From NCBI GenBank assembly GCA_024343425.1, contig BRLC01000010.1, positions 98,251 to 162,250 on the forward strand: DNA of 64,000 nt. Direction: 5' to 3'. Under the pieces are notes generated by a model. The model did not search any database. It saw only the letters and a list, made by a program, of their open reading frames with translations, and was not told where the DNA came from. A program made the position numbers and the translations under genes. Below, piece after piece: positions 1-7,795 of this stretch. This DNA is from Rhizobiaceae bacterium MnEN-MB40S (lineage in GTDB: Bacteria > Pseudomonadota > Alphaproteobacteria > Rhizobiales > Rhizobiaceae). The first letter of the stretch is position 1. Every line of letters begins with the position of its first letter.

Positions 1-273
1 AGTTCGCTCGATGTGACCTATCCGGGTTTCGACTGGAAGGGCAAGGCGGCCGACATGATGGAGCGGGCGCTGACCCACGGAAAGCGCCGGGCCTCGGAAA
101 TGCGCGAGGTTGCGAAAACCGTCGAGGAGCTCGGCTTTCCGCCACGAATGGCTGACGCCACGGTGTTCTGGGAACAGTTCGCGGCCGATCTGGAGCTCGA
201 CACGAGCGCAATGCCAATCGACGACTATCGTTTTCTTGCGGACACCATTCTCGAGCGCAAACCATCGTCCTGA
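1..273 (+). CDS. NAD(P)-dependent oxidoreductase, DUF1932-type C-terminal domain (5' end outside window)
   Basis: The reading frame is open from the first base and ends at a TGA at 271-273, so only the last 90 residues are seen. The segment with HGKRRASEMREVAKT followed by ELGFPP matches the all-helical C-terminal domain (DUF1932) of 6-phosphogluconate/3-hydroxyisobutyrate dehydrogenase-like oxidoreductases. That domain lies behind an N-terminal Rossmann fold, which would be outside the window. A GTG at 13 could be read as a start, but the frame continues upstream of it, so this is a truncated view and not a small gene. A catabolic TRAP, ThDP-enzyme and MetE-like cluster follows on the same strand after 159 bp. 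A dehydrogenase role in that pathway is inference; the substrate is unknown. Confidence 0.7.
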   Translation, partial: SSLDVTYPGFDWKGKAADMMERALTHGKRRASEMREVAKTVEELGFPPRMADATVFWEQFAADLELDTSAMPIDDYRFLADTILERKPSS

Positions 274-290
274 CGCACGATTCGATCAAC

Positions 291-318
291 GTACAAAAAC
301 ATTTGTACTTTCGTACAA
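291..318. promoter_or_regulatory. Candidate operator: three alternating GTACAA half-sites
   Basis: GTACAAA (291-297), TTTGTAC (302-308) and GTACAA (313-318) form two back-to-back inverted repeats with 4-nt spacers. The half-sites start exactly 11 bp apart, about one helical turn. The element lies 115 bp upstream of the TRAP-cluster start codon. Its geometry fits cooperative binding of a dimeric repressor or activator. No regulator gene for it is visible in the window. Confidence 0.45.
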
Positions 319-432
319 TTTCGTTAATTTCGGCGACGTGTAAAAGTGGGAGACAACCCGATTGTTTCAGGATGTAAGATTTATACGCTTCTGCTAATGT
401 AAGTTCAAAAGTGTCAAAATGGGAGGAAACCA

Positions 433-1476
433 ATGCGATTGACCAAATCAATCAAGACACTCGCCGCTGCGTCCGTTGTCGCCATCATGGCGGTTCCCGG
501 AGCCATGGCGCAGGAATACACCTTCAAACTTCACCACCTTCTCGGCGCCAAGGCGCCCGCGCAAACCCAGATGCTCGAGCCCTGGGCCAAGCAGGTCGAG
601 GAAAATTCCGGCGGCAAGGTCAAGATAGAGATCTATCCCGCCATGTCGCTCGGCGGTCGTCCTCCGGAACTTGTCGGCCAGGCCCGCGACGGCGTTGTCG
701 ATCTGATCTGGACGGTCAACGGATACACGCCAGGCCTGTTTCCGCGCACGGAAGTGATGGAACTGCCGTTTGTCTACGTGAACGACCCGGTCGCCGCCAA
801 TCTGGCGCTCTATGACATGTTCGAGGATGACCTGAAGGACGAGTACAAGGGCCTTGAAGTCATGTTCCTGCATGTCCATGCCGGTCAGGCGATCCACATG
901 CGCGACAAGGAAGTGCGCAAGCCCGAGGATCTGGAAGGCATGAAGATGCGCATCCCGACCCGCACAGGCGCATGGATCATCGAGGCGCTGGGCGCCGCGC
1001 CAGCGGCCATGCCGGTGCCGGAACTGCCGCAGGCGCTCTCCAAGGGCGTCGTCGACGGCGCCTTCATTCCCTGGGAAATCATTCCTCCGCTGAAGATACA
1101 GGACCAGACCCAGTATCAGATCGAAGGCGCGGACATGGCCCGGTTCGGAACGACGACGTTCCAGGTCTCGATGAACAAGGATCGCTGGGACAGCCTTCCC
1201 GACGACATCAAGAAGGCCTTCAAGGATGCGTCCGGACCGGAATGGTGGGCGGAAGTCGGAGAAATCTGGCGTAATTCCGACAACTTCGGCATCAAGATCG
1301 CCGTCGATGCGGGCAACGAGCATATCGTGCTCACAGAAGAGGAAACCGCCGCCTTCCGCGAGAAGCTGGAGCCGGTCGTCGACCGCTGGGTCGAGGAAGT
1401 GAGCGCGCAGGGTATCGATGGCGCCGGCCTCGTCGAGAAGGCCCGGACACTCATCGACCAGCACAGCCAGAACTAG
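433..1476 (+). CDS. TRAP transporter periplasmic substrate-binding protein (DctP family)
   Basis: This 347-residue protein is the extracytoplasmic solute receptor of a tripartite ATP-independent periplasmic transporter. It starts with a Sec signal peptide (basic MRLTKSIK, a hydrophobic stretch, then AMA before QEYTF). The mature part shows DctP features, including an LGGRPPELVGQ segment and the VDGAFIPWE region near residue 210, where the family's substrate-contacting arginine and neighbours normally lie. A strong ribosome site, GGGAGG at 421-426, precedes the ATG. The DctQ and DctM genes follow directly, so this is a complete TRAP system. TRAP systems import organic acids with a sodium gradient. 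The ligand cannot be deduced here; a carboxylate or sulfonate feeding the downstream enzymes is inference. Confidence 0.9.
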   Translation: MRLTKSIKTLAAASVVAIMAVPGAMAQEYTFKLHHLLGAKAPAQTQMLEPWAKQVEENSGGKVKIEIYPAMSLGGRPPELVGQARDGVVDLIWTVNGYTPGLFPRTEVMELPFVYVNDPVAANLALYDMFEDDLKDEYKGLEVMFLHVHAGQAIHMRDKEVRKPEDLEGMKMRIPTRTGAWIIEALGAAPAAMPVPELPQALSKGVVDGAFIPWEIIPPLKIQDQTQYQIEGADMARFGTTTFQVSMNKDRWDSLPDDIKKAFKDASGPEWWAEVGEIWRNSDNFGIKIAVDAGNEHIVLTEEETAAFREKLEPVVDRWVEEVSAQGIDGAGLVEKARTLIDQHSQN

Positions 1477-1477
1477 C

Positions 1478-1996
1478 GTGACGGCAGACGAAAAAGGCGG
1501 CGCCGGCCCGATCGGCGCCGCTCGCAAAATCATTCATGGCTGGGCTCTGCTGGGCGGCTGCGTTCTTCTCACTGTCGTCGCGATGAACATGATTTCCGTT
1601 GTCGGCAGCGTCGTGTGGAAGCCGTTTCCGGGCGATTTCGAGATGACCGAGGTCGGCGTGGCGATAGCCGCTTTCTCCTTTCTGCCCTATTGCCAACTCA
1701 CCTACAGCAATGTGACCGCAGACATTTTCACGTCTCGCGCCTCGCCGCGCACGATCGCATTTCTGACCATGATCGCCTCGATCGTCGCACTGCTCTTCAG
1801 CCTGCTTCTATGCTGGAGGATGTTCGACGGCATGCTCGATCAGAAGGAATATGGCTATACGACAGCCATTCTGCAGTTCCAGCACTGGATGGCCTTCATC
1901 CCCTTTCTGATCTCGCTGGCCCTGCTTGCCATCGCCGCCCTGATCACCTTCGGCGAGAACGCGGCAGTGCTCGCAGGAAAGACATCCGATGACTGA
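1478..1996 (+). CDS. TRAP transporter small permease (DctQ family)
   Basis: This 172-residue membrane protein has four predicted transmembrane segments (about residues 18-40, 54-72, 87-110 and 134-160) and the length typical of DctQ. I place the start at GTG 1478, one base after the receptor stop codon. An in-frame ATG at 1418 would overlap the receptor gene by about 60 bp and add a non-hydrophobic, arginine-rich extension. The 3' end overlaps the DctM start by 8 bp, which suggests translational coupling. In TRAP systems DctQ forms the static membrane partner of the large transport subunit. Confidence 0.82.
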   Translation: MTADEKGGAGPIGAARKIIHGWALLGGCVLLTVVAMNMISVVGSVVWKPFPGDFEMTEVGVAIAAFSFLPYCQLTYSNVTADIFTSRASPRTIAFLTMIASIVALLFSLLLCWRMFDGMLDQKEYGYTTAILQFQHWMAFIPFLISLALLAIAALITFGENAAVLAGKTSDD

Positions 1997-3344
1997 GGCA
2001 ATCTCTCTCGGCGTCGGCAGCCTTGTCGTCCTTGTCGCGCTGATTGCGCTGCGCATGCCGATCGCCTATGCGATGATCCTCGTGGGCGGCGTCGGCATCG
2101 CCATCGTCAACGGACCGTCGCTGCTGATGAACCAGCTCAAGACGCTGGCCTATGGGCAATTCTCTATCTACGATCTCTCGGTCGTGCCTATGTTCGTTCT
2201 CATGGGCGCGCTGGCCGCCAAGGCGGGGTTGAGCCAGGCCCTGTTCCGGGCGGCGAACGCCTGGCTCGGGCGATTGCGCGGCGGCACGGCGATGGCCGCG
2301 ATCGCGGCTTGCGCGGGCTTCGGCGCCGTTTGCGGCTCGTCGCTCGCGACCGCGTCCACCATGGGCCGCGTGGCCTTGCCGGAACTGCAGCGTTACAATT
2401 ATTCCGGCGCGCTGGCGACGGGCACGCTCGCCGCCGGGGGCGTTCTCGGCATCCTCATTCCGCCCTCGGTCGTCCTGATCATCTACGCGATCATCGTCGA
2501 GGCCAACATCGTCACCATGTTCATGGCCGCCTTCATTCCGGGCATCCTGGCGGTGATCCTGTTCCTGTTGACGATCGCAATCTATGTGATCGTCGTTCCC
2601 GATTCCGGACCCGCCGGCGGCGCCAGCGACAGAAGCGAATTCGTGCGCGCGACGCTCGGCGTCATTCCCGTGCTGATCATTTTCGGCCTGGTCATCGGCG
2701 GAATTTACGCCGGCCTGTTCAATCCGACGCCGGCGGCGGCCGTCGGAGTGACGCTAGTCTGGCTCTATGGCGCATTGCAGCGCAAGATCAGCCTCGGCGA
2801 CATGAAGGACGCCTTGAAGGAAACCGCCGGCACCAGCGGCATGATCTATCTGATCCTGCTCGGCGCGGAACTTTTGAAGATCTTCATGTCTCGGATCAAC
2901 CTTCCGCAGGCGACGGCGGAATGGATTTCCACCTCCGGTCTGACGCCGATGACCGTGATGGTGCTGCTCTTGATCGCGTTGATCTTGCTCGGCTGCCTGA
3001 TGGACAGCCTGTCGATGATCCTGCTGGTGATCCCGTTTTTCTGGCCGGTGCTGATGGAGATCAACGGCGGCATCTATCAGGGAGCCGACGGCGCCGGGTT
3101 CGGCATGAGCACGGAAGATCTGAAGATCTGGTTCGGGATCCTCGCGCTCATAGTGGTCGAACTGGGGCTGATTACGCCGCCAGTGGGGATGAATGTGTTC
3201 GTCATTTCGGCGCTGGCGAAGAATGTTCCGATGATAGAGACCTTCAAGGGCGTCATGCCATTCTTCTTCGCCGAGATCATTCGAGTGGTCATCATCCTGC
3301 TGTTCCCGGCGCTGACGCTGTGGCTGCCCCAGTTACTCAGGTGA
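1989..3344 (+). CDS. TRAP transporter large permease (DctM family)
   Basis: This 451-residue, strongly hydrophobic protein has about 12 membrane segments and belongs to the ion-transporter superfamily. Recognisable DctM signatures are the CGSSLATASTMG stretch near residue 117, GTLAAGGVLGILIPPS near residue 145, and the late ELGLITPPVGMNVFV near residue 395. These two ITPPVG/ILIPPS re-entrant loops form the sodium and substrate sites in the family. The ATG overlaps the DctQ stop region. The TGA at 3342-3344 is directly followed by the ThDP-enzyme gene, so transport and catabolism appear to be one transcription unit. Confidence 0.92.
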   Translation: MTEAISLGVGSLVVLVALIALRMPIAYAMILVGGVGIAIVNGPSLLMNQLKTLAYGQFSIYDLSVVPMFVLMGALAAKAGLSQALFRAANAWLGRLRGGTAMAAIAACAGFGAVCGSSLATASTMGRVALPELQRYNYSGALATGTLAAGGVLGILIPPSVVLIIYAIIVEANIVTMFMAAFIPGILAVILFLLTIAIYVIVVPDSGPAGGASDRSEFVRATLGVIPVLIIFGLVIGGIYAGLFNPTPAAAVGVTLVWLYGALQRKISLGDMKDALKETAGTSGMIYLILLGAELLKIFMSRINLPQATAEWISTSGLTPMTVMVLLLIALILLGCLMDSLSMILLVIPFFWPVLMEINGGIYQGADGAGFGMSTEDLKIWFGILALIVVELGLITPPVGMNVFVISALAKNVPMIETFKGVMPFFFAEIIRVVIILLFPALTLWLPQLLR

Positions 3345-3364
3345 ACCGCGAAACGGATTTGAAA

Positions 3365-5077
3365 ATGGACGCGAAATCGCAAGAAGACGTCACCGCCGGC
3401 GGCGCCATATTCACCCGGCTGAAAGCGCTCGGCGTCGACTATGTCTTCGCCAATTCCGGCACGGACTTTCCGCCGATCATCGAAGGGTTGGCGGAAGCCG
3501 CCGCCCGGTCGATCGAGCTCCCGCAGGCTGTGACCATTCCGCACGAACACGCCGCGGTTGGCATGGCGCATGGTTACTACCTCATCTCCGGACAGGCGCA
3601 GGCGGTGATGCTGCACACCAATGTCGGGCTTTCGAATGGGGCGACCGGCGCCATCAACGCGGCATGCGAACACATCCCCATGCTGATGATGTCCGGACGC
3701 ACGCCGGTGACGGAAGGCGATCGCTTCGGCGCACGGACGGTGCCTATCGGATGGGGACAGGAAATGCGCGATCAGGCCGCGCTGGTGCGCGAGGCCTGCA
3801 AGTGGGAATACGAACTGAAATTTCCGGAACAGATCGCCTCCCTGCTGGACAGGGCGCACGCCATCTCCAATTCCACCCCGAAAGGCCCTGTCTATCTGTC
3901 TCTGCCGCGCGAAACGCTGTGCGAACAGATTCCCGCCGCCGATCTCGAACAACCCTCGACGATCGCCCCGGTGGTCGGCGGACCCAATGCAAGCGACATA
4001 GAAAGGGCCGCCGACTGGCTGGCGACAGCCGAAACGCCGCTTGTGATCGCGCAGCGGGGCGCCGGAGACGAGGCGAGTTTCCAGGCGTTCGCCGATTGGG
4101 CGGAGGAATGGGGCATTGCCGTCAGTTCCTGGTGGGCGACGCATCTCGCCATTTCCACCGAACATCCCTGTCATGTGGGAGCCGATCCCGGCTCATGGAT
4201 GGAGAAGGCCGACGTCGTCGTCATCCTCGACAGCATCGCGCCCTGGTGGCCGGACATGCACAGGCTCAATCCGAAGGCCCGCGTGATCAATATCGGTCCC
4301 GACCCGGTTTTCAGCCGCTTTCCGGTCCGGAACTTTCGATCTGATCTCTCGATCTCCGGCGAAAACAGCGAGACGTTGCCGGCGCTCTTCGCGGCGATGG
4401 ATCGGCGGGAAAGAAAGCTGAAGGCGCTGGAAAAGAGACGAAGCATGCTGGCGGAGTCATCCGCCGCGAGCCGCAAGAAGATCCGTGAAGACGCCGCCGC
4501 CAGAAACGCTCAAGGAATCACCAAAGCCTGGGCAAGCAAGTGTCTGGGAGACGCTCTCCGGGGCAAGAAGTCCAGCGTCTTTTCCGAATTGGGCACGATA
4601 CTGGGCGTATTGGAGAGAACCGAGCGAAATTCCTGGTTCCAGGAGCCGCATTCGGGGGGACTCGGCTGGAGCTTTCCCTGCGCGATGGGCGCGCAGCTCG
4701 CCGATCCGGACCGGCTCTGCGTCGCCACCATGGGCGACGGCTCATACATGTTCGCCAATCCCACGGTCTGCCACCAGATCGCCGAGGCGCTGGAGTTGCC
4801 GGTGCTCATCATCATTCTCAACAACGAGGAGTGGGGCGCGGTGCGCGCATCCGTTACCGGCCTCTATCCGGACGGTTACGCGGCGAAAGCCAACAAGATG
4901 CCGCTGACCGCGCTGAAACCCTCTCCCGACTTCACACTGACGGCGGCGGCAAGCCGCGGCTGGGCGAAGAAAGTCTCGAAGGCCGAGGACCTTCCCGGCG
5001 TTCTTAAGGAGGCGATCGCCGTGGTCGAGAACGAACGCCGTCAGGCGCTGGTGGAAGTCTCCACACTTCCCGGCTAA
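3365..5077 (+). CDS. Thiamine diphosphate-dependent enzyme (acetolactate synthase/decarboxylase family)
   Basis: This 570-residue cytoplasmic enzyme has the three-domain layout of the pyruvate-oxidase/acetolactate-synthase family. The N-terminal pyrimidine-binding domain carries the activating glutamate (E61 in PHEHAA). The C-terminal domain has the ThDP/Mg motif from GDG at 457-459 to NN at 486-487. Such enzymes decarboxylate 2-oxo acids or make and break C-C bonds next to a carbonyl. The remembered relatives carry only the generic label thiamine pyrophosphate-requiring protein, so no substrate is assigned. I use ATG 3365; a GTG at 3341 overlapping the permease stop (GTGA) is in frame and is an alternative. 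The position between a TRAP transporter and a MetE-like enzyme suggests catabolism, not branched-chain amino acid synthesis. No regulatory subunit gene lies beside it. Confidence 0.82.
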   Translation: MDAKSQEDVTAGGAIFTRLKALGVDYVFANSGTDFPPIIEGLAEAAARSIELPQAVTIPHEHAAVGMAHGYYLISGQAQAVMLHTNVGLSNGATGAINAACEHIPMLMMSGRTPVTEGDRFGARTVPIGWGQEMRDQAALVREACKWEYELKFPEQIASLLDRAHAISNSTPKGPVYLSLPRETLCEQIPAADLEQPSTIAPVVGGPNASDIERAADWLATAETPLVIAQRGAGDEASFQAFADWAEEWGIAVSSWWATHLAISTEHPCHVGADPGSWMEKADVVVILDSIAPWWPDMHRLNPKARVINIGPDPVFSRFPVRNFRSDLSISGENSETLPALFAAMDRRERKLKALEKRRSMLAESSAASRKKIREDAAARNAQGITKAWASKCLGDALRGKKSSVFSELGTILGVLERTERNSWFQEPHSGGLGWSFPCAMGAQLADPDRLCVATMGDGSYMFANPTVCHQIAEALELPVLIIILNNEEWGAVRASVTGLYPDGYAAKANKMPLTALKPSPDFTLTAAASRGWAKKVSKAEDLPGVLKEAIAVVENERRQALVEVSTLPG

Positions 5078-5127
5078 AGCAACTTGCCCTAATTCAGAAC
5101 CGGTTCAGTCCAAGCAAGGAAACATCA

Positions 5128-6240
5128 ATGTCCGATCTTACCCCTCCGTTTCGCGCCGATCATGTCGGCAGCCTGCTGCGCCCGGCGAGCGTCGCCGAAG
5201 CGCGCAAGAAATTTCAGGAAAACGCAATCACCGCGGACGAACTGAAATCAATCGAAGACGAGGCGATCAAGGACGTCATCCGCATGCAGGAGGACGTGGG
5301 GCTCAAGGCCGTGACCGACGGCGAGTTCCGCCGGTCATTCTGGCACTACGACTTCATGGGCATGCTGACCGGATTCGACCTGGAAGAACGCGACGAGGGC
5401 GTCCAGTTCGCCGGCGTGAAGCTTCGGCCGATTTTCCCGACGATTTCCGGAAAGCTCGATTTTCCCGATGATCATCCGATGCTCGAACACTTCCGGTTCG
5501 TGGCGGCCAACACCAATGTCGTGCCGAAAATCTCCATACCCGGTCCGAGCTGCTGTCACTTCCGCACAGCGCCTGAGGATATCAAGCCGGCCGAATACAA
5601 GGACGCCGAGGTTCTGTTCGCCGATATAGCCGCGACATACCGAAAGGCCGTTCACTCCTTCTACGACGCCGGCTGCCGCTACCTGCAAATGGACGATATC
5701 TTCTTCGCCTATCTCTGCGATCCGAAGCATCGCGAGGATAAGAAGGCCCAGGGTCAGGATCCCGACTGGCTGATCGACCGCTACGCCTGGATGATGCAGG
5801 AGGCGATCAAGGACCGGCCGTCGGACATGGTGATCGGCATGCACATGTGCCGCGGCAATTTCAAATCGGCCTACGCGGCCGAGGGCGCATACGATCCCGC
5901 CGCCGACGCCGTCTTCAACAAGACGGGCGTCGACATCTTCTTCATGGAGTACGACACGGACCGCGCCGGCGGTCTGGAGCCGCTGCGCCTGCTGTCCAAA
6001 GGCAAACAGCGCGTTTTGCCCGGTTTCATCACGACGAAAACCGGTGAGCTCGAATCGATCGACGATCTGAAGAGAAAGTTCGACGAGGCGTCGCAATACG
6101 CCGATCTCGACCAGCTGGGCATCGCGCCGCAATGCGGTTTCGCGTCCACCGAGGAAGGCAACGCGGTGACCTTCGACGACCAGCGCCGCAAGCTTGAGCT
6201 TGTCGTGGAGACGGCCAGAACGATCTGGGGCGAGGTTTAG
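5128..6240 (+). CDS. MetE-like (cobalamin-independent methionine synthase II family) zinc methyl/alkyltransferase
   Basis: This 370-residue protein corresponds to the catalytic half of MetE and has no N-terminal duplicated domain. All four expected zinc ligands can be placed: H239 and C241 in MHMCRGN, E274 in FFMEYD, and C336 in PQCGF. The spacing resembles that of E. coli MetE (H641, C643, E665, C726). The N-terminal FRADHVGSLLRP is the usual start of this subfamily. Half-size relatives include epoxyalkane:coenzyme M transferase and core-MetE proteins, all of which activate a thiolate on zinc for alkyl transfer. Standard annotation as methionine synthase is doubtful because the gene sits at the end of a TRAP/ThDP catabolic cluster. 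The substrate is unknown. Confidence 0.8.
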   Translation: MSDLTPPFRADHVGSLLRPASVAEARKKFQENAITADELKSIEDEAIKDVIRMQEDVGLKAVTDGEFRRSFWHYDFMGMLTGFDLEERDEGVQFAGVKLRPIFPTISGKLDFPDDHPMLEHFRFVAANTNVVPKISIPGPSCCHFRTAPEDIKPAEYKDAEVLFADIAATYRKAVHSFYDAGCRYLQMDDIFFAYLCDPKHREDKKAQGQDPDWLIDRYAWMMQEAIKDRPSDMVIGMHMCRGNFKSAYAAEGAYDPAADAVFNKTGVDIFFMEYDTDRAGGLEPLRLLSKGKQRVLPGFITTKTGELESIDDLKRKFDEASQYADLDQLGIAPQCGFASTEEGNAVTFDDQRRKLELVVETARTIWGEV

Positions 6241-6252
6241 GGATTTCGGAAG

Positions 6253-6329
6253 TGGTACGGTTGGGTGGGCTCGAACCACCGACCTCTGGATCCACAATCC
6301 AGCGCTCTAACCAACTGAGCTACAACCGC
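6253..6329 (-). tRNA. tRNA-His (GTG anticodon)
   Basis: Read on the minus strand, the 77-nt gene begins GCGGTTGTAGCTCAG and ends CCGTACCA with an encoded CCA. The anticodon stem CTGGA/TCCAG encloses a TTGTGGA loop, giving anticodon GTG. The T-arm GGTTCGAGCC and the D-arm AGCTCAGTTGGTTAGAGC are standard. The discriminator base is A73 and the base before G1 is T, so the usual G-1:C73 identity pair is not encoded. This is the known unusual form found in many alphaproteobacteria. Confidence 0.95.
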
Positions 6330-6570
6330 ATGGCGGGGTCATCCGTTCTGAACGCGTGACATACGGCGACGGAATCAATTTGGCAAGACCAACTTGGAGC
6401 GGAACTGCAAAAATGCAGCTCCGCATCCGCGTCGGCTCGTGGTTGCGCCGGCGTGGAACCCTCACAGAATTGTGCGATGTCATCATGTTCCGCTGATCCG
6501 ACATCTCATGTAGGATCGTATGGAAGGGGACTTGGAGGATAACAATCCAATCGCAAAGGGCGAAGCCGAC

Positions 6571-7065
6571 ATGAAATCTCCTTTCTACAATCGTCGTTCC
6601 TTCCTCGTATCGGCTGGCCTGGCGACCGCAGTCACGGCGCTGGAGCCCGTCGGGTTGCTCTCGCCAGCAAAAGCCAGCGGACTTGCGCCGACCCGGTCGA
6701 TGCGCGGCGGCAGCAACAATTACCGGCCGAACGCGCCCATGGTCGAGCGCCTGGGATCGGGATTCTGGGTTTCCGGCAGAGTGCGCCGCGCGGGCGACGG
6801 CGCGCCGCTTGAGGGCGTGCGGATCCAGATCTGGGCCGCGACAAGCCTCGGCGGAGAACGGGAGCCGCGAAATCACGGCAGCGTGCTGACCGCCGCCGAT
6901 GGAAGCTTCCGGCTTGAGATGGAGCAGATCGTTCCGAATTTCGGCCAGCCGCATGCGCATCTGGCCTATGACGACGGCGCCTACGAAACCGTGTTCCTGC
7001 GTCCCGTGATGCCGAGCGCAAGCGATACGTCTGTCAGCACGGAGTTTGTCCTCGCACCGGCGTGA
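6571..7065 (+). CDS. Tat-exported intradiol-dioxygenase-like protein
   Basis: This 164-residue protein has a twin-arginine signal (N-R8-R9-S-F-L followed by a hydrophobic core and AKASG). Its beta-rich domain resembles intradiol ring-cleavage dioxygenases: a VSGRVRRAGDGAPLEGV strand pair, VRIQIW, a DGSFRL turn, and a QPHAHL segment matching the His-x-His iron ligands. The two tyrosine iron ligands of catechol and protocatechuate dioxygenases have no clear equivalents, so ring cleavage is uncertain. I use ATG 6571, which places the Tat motif close to the N terminus; ATG 6520 has a nearby AGGA and is possible. The next gene encodes a heme-type ferric-reductase-like membrane protein, which suggests a periplasmic redox pair. 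Confidence 0.65.
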   Translation: MKSPFYNRRSFLVSAGLATAVTALEPVGLLSPAKASGLAPTRSMRGGSNNYRPNAPMVERLGSGFWVSGRVRRAGDGAPLEGVRIQIWAATSLGGEREPRNHGSVLTAADGSFRLEMEQIVPNFGQPHAHLAYDDGAYETVFLRPVMPSASDTSVSTEFVLAPA

Positions 7066-7084
7066 CGCTGCAGACCGTCCATCC

Positions 7085-7756
7085 ATGCCGAATTCTGCAA
7101 GACGTACGGTCGCCGTTTCAATCTGGGCTGTTCTGGCGACCATGATGATCGGACCGGTGCTGATCGCCGGAGCCAGCCCCTATCTGGCCTACCGGAATAC
7201 CGCCTATATTGTCGGTGGTTTCGCCGGAATTATCAGCCTGTCGCTGCTGTTGATCCAGCCATTGCTTGCCGCAGGATACCTGCCGGGCGCAAGAGCGGTC
7301 ACCGAGCGTAAGTGGCACCGATGGGTCGGGACGGCGATTGTCGCCTGCGTCGGTCTCCATATCGGAGGGCTTTTCATCACGAGCCCTCCCGATACGCTGG
7401 ACGCGCTTCTGCTTGTCTCGCCAACCACCTTTTCCGTTTACGGGGTGGTCGCCATGTGGGGGATCGTGCTGACGGCGGCGCTCGTCATTCTGCGTCACCG
7501 CCTGGGTTTGCGCTATGCAACGTGGCGTCTTGTCCATAATGGTCTGGCTGCGATCGTCGTTGCCGCGACCGTCACCCATGCGCTGCAGATCGAGGGCGCA
7601 ATGGAAACCGTTTCGAAATGGGGACTTTGCCTAGCCGTGGCCGCTGCAACCGGCGCCACGCTGATCGATCTTCGTCTGATCAGGCCATTGTTCGCCCGGA
7701 GGAGCGATTGGAGAAACCACGGCCCCGACGCCGACAAGCAAAAGGCCGGCGAGTGA
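7085..7756 (+). CDS. Ferric reductase-like transmembrane protein
   Basis: This 223-residue integral membrane protein has about six hydrophobic segments. Its histidine pattern is that of the ferric reductase/MsrQ-like transmembrane family: a histidine in KWHRW and another in GLHIGG, then RLVHNG and VTHAL. This would give two heme-binding pairs across helices. It has no FAD/NAD cytoplasmic domain, so it needs an electron-donating partner. The start ATG 7085 lies 19 bp after the upstream Tat-exported gene; a GTG at 7046 overlaps that gene and is less likely. The role is inferred to be passing electrons across the membrane to the exported neighbour. Confidence 0.68.
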   Translation: MPNSARRTVAVSIWAVLATMMIGPVLIAGASPYLAYRNTAYIVGGFAGIISLSLLLIQPLLAAGYLPGARAVTERKWHRWVGTAIVACVGLHIGGLFITSPPDTLDALLLVSPTTFSVYGVVAMWGIVLTAALVILRHRLGLRYATWRLVHNGLAAIVVAATVTHALQIEGAMETVSKWGLCLAVAAATGATLIDLRLIRPLFARRSDWRNHGPDADKQKAGE

Positions 7757-7766
7757 ACCGCCGGCC
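7744..7766. terminator. GC-rich hairpin between convergent genes
   Basis: GGCCGGCG (7744-7751) and CGCCGGCC (7759-7766) form a perfect 8-bp stem with a 7-nt loop that contains the ferric-reductase-like stop codon. There is no T-tract on either side, so it may be a weak bidirectional terminator or mRNA 3'-end protector, not a classic intrinsic terminator. Confidence 0.4.
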
Positions 7767-7795
7767 TGGAAATCATTCTCTGTCAGGAGCTGAAG

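Noticed and set aside
2309..3364. Long plus-strand frame that would extend the ThDP enzyme N-terminally by about 350 residues
   Set aside because: It overlaps the DctM gene in another frame, is arginine-rich, and has no homology to the family. The enzyme begins at 3365 (or 3341).
5128..6240. Housekeeping cobalamin-independent methionine synthase (metE)
   Set aside because: The protein has half the length of MetE, lacks the N-terminal domain, and sits in a transport/catabolism cluster with no SAM or cobalamin riboswitch in front.
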